From assembly GCF_002940005.1 (NCBI RefSeq), contig NZ_MDEF01000003.1: 64,000 bases of DNA. One strand, written 5' to 3'. The notes under the pieces are model-generated. The model was not told where the DNA came from. It was given only the letters and a program-made list of their open reading frames with translations, and did not search any database. Both the position numbers and the translations under genes were made by a program. Positions 16,839 through 25,946 of this stretch are shown here, one piece after another. Position 1 is the first letter of the stretch, and each line of letters opens with the position of its first letter. This DNA comes from Xanthomonas hortorum (GTDB lineage: Bacteria > Pseudomonadota > Gammaproteobacteria > Xanthomonadales > Xanthomonadaceae).

Positions 16839-19196
16839 GTGGCAAAGCAGGTTCCCGAACGCAGCAAGCCCGCAGAGGGCAAACCGTCCTCGCGCAAGAC
16901 GGCGGTGGCGGACAATCCGCGTCGGCAAAAGCTCTGGCGCGATCTGGCATTGATCGCGGTGGCGCCGTTGCTGCTGTATCTGCTGGCCAGCCTGTTCACC
17001 TATTCGGCGGCCGACCCGGGCTGGTCGCAGACCGGCAGCGTGGTCGCGCCGGTGCACAACATGGGCGGCCGGGTCGGTGCCTGGACCGCCGACGTGCTGC
17101 TGCAGCTGTTCGGTTATGTGGCCTTTCTGCTGCCGGTGGTGCTGGGCGCGGTGGCCTGGATCGCCTTGTTCGGCATGGACAAGGAAGGGCAGGCCGAGGC
17201 CGATCTGGGGCCGGCCCTGCGCCTGGTCGGCATGGTGGGGTTCCTGATTTCTTCGACCGGCTTCCTGCACCTACGCCTGTTCACTGGCGATGTGGCCGGG
17301 GCCGGCGGCATCCTGGGGCGGTTGGTCAGCAATTCGCTGAGCGCCGGGTTCGGTGCGTTGGGCGCGAACCTGTTCGTGATGGTGTTGTTGCTGGTGTCGA
17401 TCACGCTGGCCACGGGCTTGTCGTGGTTTGCGCTGATGGAACGTATCGGTAAGGGCGTGCTGGCGTTGGGGCCGCTGATGCAGCGCAAGACCCATCAGGC
17501 CACCGAGTGGCAGCAGACCCGCGTCATGCGCGAAGAGCGCGAGGAAGTGCGCAAGGTCGATGCGGTCAAGCAGGCCAAGCGCGAGCCGGTCAAGATCGAG
17601 CCGCCGCCGGCACCGGTGGTGGAAAAGAGCGAGCGCGCCAAGCGCGACACTCAGATTCCGATGTTCCAGGGCGTGAGCACCGATGGCTCCGATCTGCCGC
17701 CGCTTGCCCTGCTGGACGATCCCAAGGCGCAGGCCAAGGGCTATTCGGAAGAGACGTTGGAGACGCTGTCGCGGCAGATTGAGTTCAAGCTCAAGGACTT
17801 CCGCATCGAGGCGCAGGTGGTCGGGGCTTATCCGGGTCCGGTCATCACCCGCTTCGAGATCGAACCGGCGCCGGGCATCAAGGTCAGCCAGATCAGTTCG
17901 CTGGACAAGGACATTGCGCGCGGGCTGTCGGTCAAGTCGGTGCGCGTGGTGGATGTGATTCCGGGCAAGTCGGTGGTGGGTCTGGAAATCCCCAATGTCA
18001 CCCGCGAGATGATCTTTCTGTCCGAACTGTTGCGCTCCAAGGAATACGACAAGTCGCCGAGCCCGCTGACCTTGGCGTTGGGCAAGGACATCGCCGGGCG
18101 CCCGACGGTGGCCGATCTGGCGCGCATGCCGCACTTGCTGGTGGCCGGTACCACCGGCTCAGGCAAGTCGGTGGCGGTCAACGCAATGGTGCTGAGCCTG
18201 CTGTTCAAGGCTTCGCACAAGGAACTGCGGATGCTGATGATCGACCCGAAGATGCTCGAACTGAGCGTCTATCAGGGCATCCCGCATCTGCTGGCGCCGG
18301 TGGTCACCGACATGAAGGAGGCCGCCAACGGCCTGCGTTGGTGCGTGGCCGAGATGGAACGCCGCTACAAGCTGATGAGCGCGGTGGGCGTGCGCAACCT
18401 GGCCGGCTTCAACAAGAAGATCAAGGACGCCATCGACGCCGGCCAGCCGATGATGGACCCGCTGTTCAAGCCCAATCCCGAATTGGGGGAGGCGCCGCGG
18501 CCGCTGGAGTCGCTGCCGTTCATCGTGATCTTCATCGACGAATTCGCCGACATGATGATGATCGTCGGCAAGAAGGTCGAAGAGCTGATCGCGCGTCTGG
18601 CGCAGAAGGCGCGTGCGGCTGGTATCCATCTGATTCTGGCCACGCAGCGGCCGTCGGTGGACGTCATCACCGGCTTGATCAAGGCCAATATTCCAACCCG
18701 CGTCGCGTTCCAGGTCAGTTCCAAGATCGACTCGCGCACCATCCTGGATCAGTCCGGGGCCGAGGCGTTGCTGGGCAACGGCGACATGCTGTATCTGCCG
18801 CCGGGCACGGCGCTGCCGGACCGCGTGCATGGCGCCTTCGTCAGCGACGAAGAAGTGCATCGCGTGGTCGAGCACCTCAAGGCGAGCGGGCCGGTGTCCT
18901 ACGTCGAAGGCGTGCTGGACGAAGTGCAGACCATGGGCGACGGCACCGTGGTGGGTGCGACCGGCCTGCCCGAAAGCAGCGGCGGTGGCGGCGACGAATC
19001 CGATCCGTTGTACGACGAGGCCTTGCGCATCGTCACCGAAACCCGGCGCGCCTCGATCTCCGGCGTGCAGCGACGCCTGAAGATCGGCTACAACCGCGCC
19101 GCGCGTTTGATCGAAGCGATGGAAGCGGCCGGCGTGGTCAGCCAGCCAGAGCACAATGGCGACCGTACCGTGCTGGCACCGCCGCCGCCCAAGTAA
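16839..19196 (+). CDS. ftsK: DNA translocase FtsK
   Basis: Septal DNA pump (785 aa) that resolves chromosome dimers with XerCD and supports division. Four N-terminal membrane segments (about residues 31-56, 84-110, 126-148 and 175-200), a short Lys/Pro-rich linker, the motor domain with Walker A GTTGSGKSV (about residue 436) and Walker B IVIFIDEFADMMM, and the C-terminal winged-helix gamma domain (RASISGVQRRLKIGYNRAAR) that reads KOPS sites. The linker is much shorter than in E. coli, as in many non-enteric FtsK proteins. Start is GTG with AAGG upstream. A hairpin with a bulge (19204-19249) follows the stop. Confidence 0.97.
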   Translation: MAKQVPERSKPAEGKPSSRKTAVADNPRRQKLWRDLALIAVAPLLLYLLASLFTYSAADPGWSQTGSVVAPVHNMGGRVGAWTADVLLQLFGYVAFLLPVVLGAVAWIALFGMDKEGQAEADLGPALRLVGMVGFLISSTGFLHLRLFTGDVAGAGGILGRLVSNSLSAGFGALGANLFVMVLLLVSITLATGLSWFALMERIGKGVLALGPLMQRKTHQATEWQQTRVMREEREEVRKVDAVKQAKREPVKIEPPPAPVVEKSERAKRDTQIPMFQGVSTDGSDLPPLALLDDPKAQAKGYSEETLETLSRQIEFKLKDFRIEAQVVGAYPGPVITRFEIEPAPGIKVSQISSLDKDIARGLSVKSVRVVDVIPGKSVVGLEIPNVTREMIFLSELLRSKEYDKSPSPLTLALGKDIAGRPTVADLARMPHLLVAGTTGSGKSVAVNAMVLSLLFKASHKELRMLMIDPKMLELSVYQGIPHLLAPVVTDMKEAANGLRWCVAEMERRYKLMSAVGVRNLAGFNKKIKDAIDAGQPMMDPLFKPNPELGEAPRPLESLPFIVIFIDEFADMMMIVGKKVEELIARLAQKARAAGIHLILATQRPSVDVITGLIKANIPTRVAFQVSSKIDSRTILDQSGAEALLGNGDMLYLPPGTALPDRVHGAFVSDEEVHRVVEHLKASGPVSYVEGVLDEVQTMGDGTVVGATGLPESSGGGGDESDPLYDEALRIVTETRRASISGVQRRLKIGYNRAARLIEAMEAAGVVSQPEHNGDRTVLAPPPPK

Positions 19197-19642
19197 TCGG
19201 CGGCCGGCAACGCGGCGCGTGTCGGCTTACGCGTGGCGCCGCGTGCCGGGCTTAGGGGCGGCTAACAAACCGTGGCGAGAGGCCGCCTGGCGGTGAGCGC
19301 AGTTGTGTTGTTGGCCGCATCTTGGTTGATACAGTCAGAAGCCAAGGTCAAAAAGCCGCGTCGGTCGAGGGTGCGGTGCCCTCACCGCTCGCGGGACACG
19401 CCGCAAGTACGCCCTTGTAGGCTCAGTAGCGGCATCCATGCCGCCACATGGTCCCGCAATCGGCGAGGACACCGCACCAGACAGGTTGCTGTTTAGTTTT
19501 GTCGGCCGCTCTTATCCGGATTGCGTGCGCGTACCCGCAGTCACATGGATGCTGCGATGTTGGAGGCCGGTGCCTGACGCTGCCGCGCACACCGGCTACC
19601 CTGTTGAGCAAGGGCCGCTCCGGCCCGTCGTGATCGAGACCC
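19197..19642. other. Intergenic stretch after ftsK
   Basis: A 446-bp gene-free stretch. It starts with a bulged 14-bp-stem hairpin (19204-19249, no T-run), which may end the ftsK transcript. It also holds a full type-B palindromic repeat (19371-19477) and presumably the promoter of the DUF3857 gene, which I could not place. Confidence 0.65.
19371..19477 (+). repeat. Palindromic repeat element, type B
   Basis: Terminal arms of 27 bp (19371-19397 and 19451-19477) are inverted repeats with four mismatches. The centre carries tagcggcatccatgccgcca, as in the copy at 5109-5203. No coding capacity. Confidence 0.72.
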
Positions 19643-21577
19643 ATGCTGCGTCGTCCTGTATTGCTGCTTCTGCTGCTGATCTCATTGCCGCTGCTGGCTC
19701 AGGCCCAGCAGCAGGCCGCGCCTGCCGCGCCTGCCGCCGCTGCGGCACGCACGCAGGCCGACACCAACTACAGTTTCGTGCGCTATCGCGCCGACTACGA
19801 AGTACGTGCCGACGCCAGCAGCGTGGAAACCGACGAATACGAGATCCTGCTCAAGACCAAATCGGCGGTGGAGCAGTTCAGCCAGGTGCGGCTGAGCTAT
19901 AGCGAGAAGATGGAAACCCTGGAGGTGCTGCAGGCCTATACCGTTACCGCCGAAGGACTGCGCCAGGACGTAGCCGCCGACAAGATCTATACCCAGGAAA
20001 GCTATTCCAGTGCGGCGGCAGCGATGTACGCCGACCGCAAGGTCAAGGTGGTGGTGTTCCCGAATCTGGCACCGGGCGCGCGTATCGTCTACCGCGTGCG
20101 GCGTGCGCAAAACGCCCCGTACTTCCCCGGTTATTTCAGCCTGTGGGAAACCTTCAGCGTGTTCGCGCAATACGACGATGCGGTGATCACGCTGGTGGCG
20201 CCGAAGGCCTTGCCGATGCATTTGTCGGTGCGCGGGCTGCAGGGCGGCACCAAGCCGGTGGTGCGCGGCGATCAGGCGCGCTGGGAATGGCGCTACCAGC
20301 GTGCCACGCCGATGAAGAACCAGAACTGGAGCGCGGCGACCTGGGAATTCAGCCCGACCTTGATGGCCAGCACCTTCGACAGCTGGTCGCAGATGGGCCT
20401 GGCCTACCACGTCAAAGGCGGCCGCGCTGCTGCGGTGACGCCGGCGACCCAGTCGCTGGCCGACGAGGTGACGCGTGGCATCGACGACCCGCGTGCGCAG
20501 GCGGCGGCGTTGTACGCCTGGGTGGCGCGCAATATTCGCTACGTGGCGGTGTACCTGGGCAACGGCGGGCTGGAACCCAACAGCGCCGACAGCATCCTGG
20601 CGAACCACTATGGCGACTGCAAGGATCACACCGTGATCCTGGAAGCCTTGCTGGCCGCCAAGGGCATCGCCAGTACGCCGGTGCTGATCGGCGCTGAGGG
20701 CGGGCCCACGTTGCCGCCGATTCCGGTGCTTGGTCGTTTCAACCATGCGATAACCTACATCCCGGCGTTCGATCTTTACGTGGATTCGACCAACCCCTAC
20801 GCGCGCTTCGGCCAGCTGCCGGCCGGCGATCTCGGCGCGCCGGTGGTGCATACGCTGGACGGCAAGGTCACGCACACCCCGCCCAACGACCGCAAGGTCA
20901 ACCGCTACGTCGCGCGCACCGAGTATCGCTTCACCCCGCAAGGCGGCCTGCAAGGCATGACCACGCTGGATAGCGGGAAGACCGGCGAGGTGGGCTTGCG
21001 CGCGATGTTCGTGCAACTCAACGCGCAGAACCGCAATCGCATCGAAGAATCGATCATTGCCCAGTCCGGCTTCGACGGCACCGGCGATCTGCTGATCCAG
21101 GGCGACCCGCTGGATCTGGATGCGCCATTCAATTACCGCTACACGTTCCAGGCCAACGATGCGGTGGATTTTTCGGTGGTCGGCGGCATGACCTTGCCCG
21201 ATATGCCCGGTGCCGAATCGACCCGAGGTATCTATACGACCACATCGGCCGAAGACAATCTGACTCCGTTCTACTGCAACGACAGCGTGCGCGAAGAAAC
21301 CTATGTGGTGAGCTTCCCGGCGACGGTGCCGATCATCGCGATCCCGCGCAGCAGCACCTTTCGCAATGCCGCCGGCGAGTACGCGGTCGAGTGGACGCGC
21401 CAAGGGCAGACGGTGACTGCGGTGCATCGGCTGCAACGTGCCGCAGTGCGTGGGCCGCAGGCGCTGTGTCAGCCGCAGGATTACCGCGCATTCCGCGAGC
21501 TCTATCAGCAGGTGCGGCGCGGGTTTCGCGGGCAGATCGTGTATGGCGATCTGTCCAGGGTGCAGACGGCGCATTGA
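19643..21577 (+). CDS. Exported DUF3857/transglutaminase-like protein
   Basis: A 644-aa protein with a cleavable N-terminal signal (hydrophobic core about residues 5-20, then AQAQ), so probably periplasmic. The N-terminal DUF3857 domain (about 50-230) is followed by a transglutaminase-like domain. Its possible catalytic triad is visible: Cys in HYGDCKDHTV, His in RFNHAITYIP, Asp in LYVDSTNPY. Proteins of this design are common in Xanthomonadaceae and Bacteroidetes, but their substrates are not established; protease, cross-linking and structural roles are all possible. It is followed after about 106 bases by lolA. Confidence 0.82.
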   Translation: MLRRPVLLLLLLISLPLLAQAQQQAAPAAPAAAAARTQADTNYSFVRYRADYEVRADASSVETDEYEILLKTKSAVEQFSQVRLSYSEKMETLEVLQAYTVTAEGLRQDVAADKIYTQESYSSAAAAMYADRKVKVVVFPNLAPGARIVYRVRRAQNAPYFPGYFSLWETFSVFAQYDDAVITLVAPKALPMHLSVRGLQGGTKPVVRGDQARWEWRYQRATPMKNQNWSAATWEFSPTLMASTFDSWSQMGLAYHVKGGRAAAVTPATQSLADEVTRGIDDPRAQAAALYAWVARNIRYVAVYLGNGGLEPNSADSILANHYGDCKDHTVILEALLAAKGIASTPVLIGAEGGPTLPPIPVLGRFNHAITYIPAFDLYVDSTNPYARFGQLPAGDLGAPVVHTLDGKVTHTPPNDRKVNRYVARTEYRFTPQGGLQGMTTLDSGKTGEVGLRAMFVQLNAQNRNRIEESIIAQSGFDGTGDLLIQGDPLDLDAPFNYRYTFQANDAVDFSVVGGMTLPDMPGAESTRGIYTTTSAEDNLTPFYCNDSVREETYVVSFPATVPIIAIPRSSTFRNAAGEYAVEWTRQGQTVTAVHRLQRAAVRGPQALCQPQDYRAFRELYQQVRRGFRGQIVYGDLSRVQTAH

Positions 21578-21683
21578 GATGGATTGGTTTGTCGCAACCG
21601 CGATCCGAGCGCGGCAGGCGACAGCGCTCGCCCATTCATCTATGAAGTATCAGAATCCACGCATTCCCTTTTGGAAGACCGCG

Positions 21684-22313
21684 ATGCATCGCCAGCTCCG
21701 TTATGCCGTCCTCGCCACCGCCCTGTTCGCCAGCACCGCATTTGCCGGTGCACGTCAGGAACTGGATACGTTCACGCGCGGCCTCAAAGGGCTGGACGGG
21801 CAGTTCAGCCAGCAGGTCTCCGATGCCAATGGCCGGGTCAAGGAAAGCTCGAGTGGGCGGGTGGCATTGTCGGCGCCGCGCCAGTTCCGTTGGGAATACG
21901 CCAAGCCCTACAAGCAGCTGATCGTTGCCGACGGCAAGAAGGTGTGGGTGTTCGACCCGGACCTGGAGCAGGTCACCGTGCGCGCGCAGGGCAGCGAAGA
22001 ACAGAACAGCCCCTTGGTCGCCTTGATCGATCCGGCACGCCTGGACAAGCAATACGACGTCAGCGAAGAAGCCGCGCCGCGTGATGGGCTGCAGTGGTTG
22101 TCGCTGACGCCGAAGGTCGACACCGAAGCCAGCTTCCAGATGGCCTCGCTCGGTTTCGGCAAGGAGGGTCTGGCCAAGATGGAGGTGGTCGATGCGGTCG
22201 GCCAGCGCACCGCCATCAGCTTCAGCGGCTGGAAGCGCAATCCTGCCTTCGCTGCAGACACCTTTCGCTATACGCCTGGCAAGGGTGTGGACGTGGTCGG
22301 CGACGCGCAGTAA
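21684..22313 (+). CDS. lolA: Outer-membrane lipoprotein carrier protein LolA
   Basis: Periplasmic chaperone (209 aa) that ferries lipoproteins from LolCDE to the outer-membrane receptor. Signal peptide MHRQLRYAVLATALFASTAF, then the family pattern FTRGLKGLDGQFSQQV, RPRQ-like SAPRQFRWEYAKPY, and VWVFDPDLEQVTVR. GGAAG seven bases before ATG 21684 decides the start; ATG 21642 would lengthen the signal region. The gene order ftsK-lolA-rarA is widely conserved in gammaproteobacteria; here the DUF3857 gene is inserted between ftsK and lolA. Confidence 0.95.
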   Translation: MHRQLRYAVLATALFASTAFAGARQELDTFTRGLKGLDGQFSQQVSDANGRVKESSSGRVALSAPRQFRWEYAKPYKQLIVADGKKVWVFDPDLEQVTVRAQGSEEQNSPLVALIDPARLDKQYDVSEEAAPRDGLQWLSLTPKVDTEASFQMASLGFGKEGLAKMEVVDAVGQRTAISFSGWKRNPAFAADTFRYTPGKGVDVVGDAQ

Positions 22314-22345
22314 GCCCTCGTTCGACGCATCCGCACTGACAACGG

Positions 22346-22369
22346 CCTTCTTCGCAGAAGGCCGTTTGC
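22346..22369 (+). terminator. Hairpin between lolA and rarA
   Basis: A perfect 8-bp stem GGCCTTCT, loop tcgc, AGAAGGCC, followed by gtttgctt. It probably ends or attenuates the lolA transcript 19 bases before the rarA start. Confidence 0.65.
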
Positions 22370-22388
22370 TTACGCGATACAATGATGC

Positions 22389-23762
22389 GTGGCACGAACC
22401 AAGCTCCCCATCGCTCCCGAAGCCGATCTGCTCAGCGTAGATGGCGAGCATCTGCGCCCGCTGGCCGAGCGCATGCGTCCGCGAACCCTCGACGAGATGG
22501 TCGGGCAGAAACGCTTGCTGGCACCCGACAGCGCATTGCGACGCGCGGTGGAATCCGGTCGCGTGCATTCGATGATCCTGTGGGGGCCGCCCGGTTGCGG
22601 CAAAACCACCCTGGCGCTGCTGCTGGCGCATTACGCGGATGCCGAATTCAAGGCGATCTCGGCGGTGTTGTCGGGATTGCCGGAAGTGCGCCAGGTATTG
22701 GCCGAGGCCGCGCAGCGCTTTGCCAGCGGCTGCCGCACGGTGTTGTTCGTCGATGAGGTGCATCGCTTCAACAAGGCGCAACAGGACGCGTTCTTGCCGC
22801 ATATCGAGCGCGGCACAATCCTGTTCGTCGGTGCGACCACCGAAAATCCATCCTTCGAATTGAACTCTGCATTACTGTCGCGTTGCCGCGTACATGTGCT
22901 GGAAGGCGTCTCGCCGCAGGACATCGTCGAGGCCTTGCAGCGGGCCTTGCATGATTCGGAGCGCGGGCTGGGGCAGGAGACCATCCAGGTTACCGATGCC
23001 TCGCTGCTGGAAATCGCCAGCGCCGCCGATGGCGATGTACGCCGCGCACTGACGCTGCTGGAGATCGCTGCGGAACTGGCGACGGGCGAGGGTGGCGAGA
23101 TCACCCCGCAGACGCTGTTGCAGGTGCTGGCCGACCGCACCCGTCGCTTCGACAAGAACGGCGAGCAGTTCTACGACCAGATCTCGGCGCTGCACAAATC
23201 GGTGCGTAGTTCCAATCCCGATGCCGCGCTGTACTGGCTGACCCGCATGCTCGATGGCGGCTGCGACCCGGCGTATCTGGCGCGGCGGCTGACCCGCATG
23301 GCGATCGAAGATATCGGCCTGGCCGACCCGCGCGCGCAGAGCATGGCGCTGGAAGCCTGGGACATCTACGAGCGCCTGGGTAGCCCGGAAGGTGAGCTGG
23401 CGTTCGCGCAACTGGTGCTGTATCTGGCCAGCACCGCCAAGTCCAATGCCGGCTACGCGGCCTTCAATCAGGCCAAGGCCGAAGTACGCGCCACCGGCAC
23501 CCAAGAGGTGCCGCTGCATTTGCGCAATGCGCCGACCAAGCTGATGAAGACGCTCGGTTACGGGCAGGACTATCAATACGACCACGATGCCGAAGGCGGC
23601 ATTGCGCTGGATCAGACCGGCTTCCCCGATGCGATGGGCGAGCGGGTCTTTTACAACCCGGCGCCGCGCGGGCTGGAGATCAAGCTCAAGGAAAAGCTCG
23701 ATCGTTTGCGCGCGGCGCGCGAGCAGGCGCGTGCCGACAAGGCCCGCAAGCCGGCGGGATAA
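22389..23762 (+). CDS. rarA: Replication-associated recombination protein RarA
   Basis: AAA+ ATPase (457 aa) of the RarA/MgsA/WRNIP1 family that acts at stalled replication forks. Walker A WGPPGCGKTTLA (about residues 61-72), Walker B TVLFVDEVHRFNKAQQD, sensor 1 VGATTENPSFELN, and the C-terminal tetramerisation region (GYAAFNQAKAEV, VPLHLRNAPTKLMKTLGYG). GTG start at 22389; a TACAAT hexamer lies only six bases upstream, so the transcript may be leaderless. It sits behind the hairpin after lolA. Confidence 0.96.
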   Translation: MARTKLPIAPEADLLSVDGEHLRPLAERMRPRTLDEMVGQKRLLAPDSALRRAVESGRVHSMILWGPPGCGKTTLALLLAHYADAEFKAISAVLSGLPEVRQVLAEAAQRFASGCRTVLFVDEVHRFNKAQQDAFLPHIERGTILFVGATTENPSFELNSALLSRCRVHVLEGVSPQDIVEALQRALHDSERGLGQETIQVTDASLLEIASAADGDVRRALTLLEIAAELATGEGGEITPQTLLQVLADRTRRFDKNGEQFYDQISALHKSVRSSNPDAALYWLTRMLDGGCDPAYLARRLTRMAIEDIGLADPRAQSMALEAWDIYERLGSPEGELAFAQLVLYLASTAKSNAGYAAFNQAKAEVRATGTQEVPLHLRNAPTKLMKTLGYGQDYQYDHDAEGGIALDQTGFPDAMGERVFYNPAPRGLEIKLKEKLDRLRAAREQARADKARKPAG

Positions 23763-24078
23763 GCGGTGACAACGCTGGATAGCATCGCGCCCTGGAGCTG
23801 CACGCCGTCTGGACTAAAGGGATGTGTTTGCCAACCCTGCCGGCACGGCGTTCTGTGCCCGGGGAGTGTTTCTCGACTTGAAGCCAGCGAGAAAACGAAC
23901 GCGTGGCCACTGAGCGGACGCGGCCGATGCTCGGTGCGGCGTCACCACTCGTACAATCCGGTTTGAGCGCGCCGTCGATGACCTGATGCGAGCTCGCCAC
24001 GTTTTGTTCGCAGCTTTCAGGAATGACAATGTACGACACGCACTTGCAGACGCAGCCAATCCATTGCGGAACGCGCGC
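23763..24078. other. Intergenic stretch before crcB
   Basis: A 316-bp stretch without a gene. Two small hairpins are visible (ccggcac with gtgcccgg near 23840-23863, and TTTCTCG with CGAGAAA at 23869-23894). I looked for a fluoride riboswitch because crcB follows but found no convincing match to its conserved GAUGG and CUGAUG blocks. Confidence 0.5.
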
Positions 24079-24480
24079 ATGAACGCACCGGTGTGGTGGC
24101 AGCAATTGCTGCTGGCGATGACCGGCGGCGCGCTCGGATCGGGCCTGCGCTTTGCCATTGGCGCGTCCTTGCTGCAGCGCTTCGGTACAGGATTTCCATG
24201 GGGCACCCTGACCGTGAACTTGGTCGGTTCGTTCGTCGCAGGTGTGCTGCTGGTGTGGCTGGATGCGCGTGGACCATCCAGCTGGCCGCTGCGGGCCTTG
24301 TTGATCGTCGGTGTGATCGGCGGGCTGACCACGTTCTCGTCGTTGATGATGGAATGCCTGGTGTTTGCGCGCACCGATCGCTCCGCGATGATCGGCGTGT
24401 ATCTGGCAATCACGCTGGTGGCCGGCTTGGCCTTGGTGTTTTTGGGTGCGCGCACCGGTCAATGGCTGGTGGCGCGCTGA
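24079..24480 (+). CDS. crcB: Fluoride channel CrcB (Fluc)
   Basis: Small four-helix membrane protein (133 aa) that forms dual-topology dimers exporting fluoride. The family marks are GGALGSGLRFAIG in helix 1, WGTLTVNLVGSFVAGVLL in helix 2 with the pore Asn, and GGLTTFSSLMME in helix 3 with the Phe and Thr that line the pore. ATG 24079 gives the normal length; the frame is open further upstream but without membrane character. It converges with the thiolase gene across a hairpin. Confidence 0.94.
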   Translation: MNAPVWWQQLLLAMTGGALGSGLRFAIGASLLQRFGTGFPWGTLTVNLVGSFVAGVLLVWLDARGPSSWPLRALLIVGVIGGLTTFSSLMMECLVFARTDRSAMIGVYLAITLVAGLALVFLGARTGQWLVAR

Positions 24481-24491
24481 AAGTAAAAGAG

Positions 24492-24514
24492 GGCGTGCTT
24501 TCGCACACCCTTTC
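24492..24514. terminator. Convergent terminator crcB / thiolase
   Basis: GGGCGTGC, loop tttc, GCACACCC with one mismatch, followed by TTT on the plus strand. It lies between two convergent genes. Confidence 0.6.
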
Positions 24515-24578
24515 GATCACTGCATATCGATGTAAAGCGAGATCGTGACCACATCCCGATCGCGCGCCAGGCAGCGGC

Positions 24579-25784
24579 TTACAGCGCTTCGATAATGCCC
24601 GCCGCGCCCATGCCGGTGCCGATGCACATGGTGACCATGCCGTACTTCTGCTGCCGGCGACGCAGGCCGTGCACCAGCGTTGCGGCACGGATCGCGCCGG
24701 TCGCGCCCAGCGGGTGGCCCAGAGCGATCGCACCGCCCAGCGGGTTGACCTTGTATGGATCCAGTTCGCTGTCGCGGATCACGGCCAATGCCTGCGCGGC
24801 GAAAGCTTCGTTGAGTTCGATCCAGTCGATCTGGTCCTTGGTCAGGCCGGCCTGCTTGAGCGCCTTGGGAATCGCCGCGATCGGGCCGATGCCCATCACT
24901 TCCGGACGCACGCCTGCCACCGAGAAGCTGACAAAACGGGCTAGCGGGGTCAGGCCGTAATCCTTGATCGCCTGCTCCGACGCCAGCAGCACCGCACCGG
25001 CGCCGTCGCTCATCTGCGAGGAGTTGCCGGCGGTGACGCTGCCGCCGAACTGGCCGTTACGGAACACCGGACGCAGTTTGGCCAGGCCTTCGAGCGAGCT
25101 GTCCGGGCGCGGGCCTTCGTCGGTGTCGACCAGGCGCTTGCGCAGCGCGATGACATTTCCTTGCAGGTCAGGCTGGTGCGAGAGAATTTCGTACGGGGTG
25201 ATCTCGTCGCGGAATTCGCCGGCGGCAATCGCGGCAATCGCCTTCTGATGCGAGGCCAGTGCAAACGCGTCCTGATCCTCGCGCGAGACTTTCCATTCCT
25301 CAGCCACTTTCTCGGCGGTGATGCCCATGCCATAGGCGATGGCGACATGGTCGTCGGCGAACACGTTCGGCGACATGGCGACCTTGTTGCCCATCATCGG
25401 CACCATCGACATCGACTCGGTGCCGCCGGCCAGCATCAGGTCGGCGTTGCCCAGACGAATCTGGTCGGCCGCCATCGCCACGGCCTGGATGCCGGACGAA
25501 CAGAAGCGGTTGATGGTCTGGCCGGCCACGGTGTTGGGCAGGCCGGCCAGCAGCACGCCGATGCGCGCCACGTTCATACCTTGCTCGCCCTCGGGCATGG
25601 CGCAGCCGATGATGGCATCGTCGATCCGCGACAGATCGATGCCAGGCGCCTGCGCCACCACCGCACGCAGCACGTGCGCCAGCATGTCGTCGGGACGGGT
25701 ATTACGGAACACGCCATTGGGCGCCTTGCCGACCGGCGTGCGGGTGGCGGCGACGATGTAGGCTTCTTGAATCTGCTTGCTCAT
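24579..25784 (-). CDS. fadA: Acetyl-CoA C-acyltransferase (3-ketoacyl-CoA thiolase)
   Basis: Thiolase (401 aa) for the last step of beta-oxidation. The acyl-accepting Cys is in NRFCSSGIQAVA (about residue 90), the His in NPLGGAIALGHPLGATG and the second Cys in MCIGTGMGAAG near the C-terminus. GGAGA seven bases before ATG 25784 decides the start. It is the last gene of the operon with the FadN-type enzyme 162 bases upstream; the gap holds a long inverted repeat. Expression probably depends on the TetR-type regulator ahead of the operon (inference). Confidence 0.95.
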   Translation of the reverse strand: MSKQIQEAYIVAATRTPVGKAPNGVFRNTRPDDMLAHVLRAVVAQAPGIDLSRIDDAIIGCAMPEGEQGMNVARIGVLLAGLPNTVAGQTINRFCSSGIQAVAMAADQIRLGNADLMLAGGTESMSMVPMMGNKVAMSPNVFADDHVAIAYGMGITAEKVAEEWKVSREDQDAFALASHQKAIAAIAAGEFRDEITPYEILSHQPDLQGNVIALRKRLVDTDEGPRPDSSLEGLAKLRPVFRNGQFGGSVTAGNSSQMSDGAGAVLLASEQAIKDYGLTPLARFVSFSVAGVRPEVMGIGPIAAIPKALKQAGLTKDQIDWIELNEAFAAQALAVIRDSELDPYKVNPLGGAIALGHPLGATGAIRAATLVHGLRRRQQKYGMVTMCIGTGMGAAGIIEAL

Positions 25785-25801
25785 GGCTATCTCCGATAGC
25801 C

Positions 25802-25934
25802 GGGATTGGGGATTCGTCATTAGGGATTCGTCAAAGCGAATTCCGGTGTTCGACTGGTCCTGCCCGGCGGATGAATTTGGTGGAGGCGAGAATGTTGGAG
25901 GGCAGGGGAGCCGCTGTTACGAATCCCCAATCCC
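25802..25934. repeat. Inverted repeat in the fadN-fadA gap
   Basis: The 15-bp arms gggattggggattcg (25802-25816) and cgaatccccaatccc (25920-25934) are perfectly inverted, 103 bases apart. Short extra GGGATTCG/CGAATCCC units flank them. In the operon mRNA they could fold into a large stem-loop. Similar units occur near 47955-47992. Confidence 0.7.
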
Positions 25935-25946
25935 GAATCCCGAATC

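Noticed and set aside
19682..21574. 630-codon minus-strand frame opposite the DUF3857 gene
   Set aside because: Plus strand has signal peptide and catalytic Cys/His/Asp; the antisense has none.
23763..24078. Possible fluoride riboswitch before crcB
   Set aside because: The conserved GAUGG and CUGAUG blocks could not be found in a compatible arrangement.
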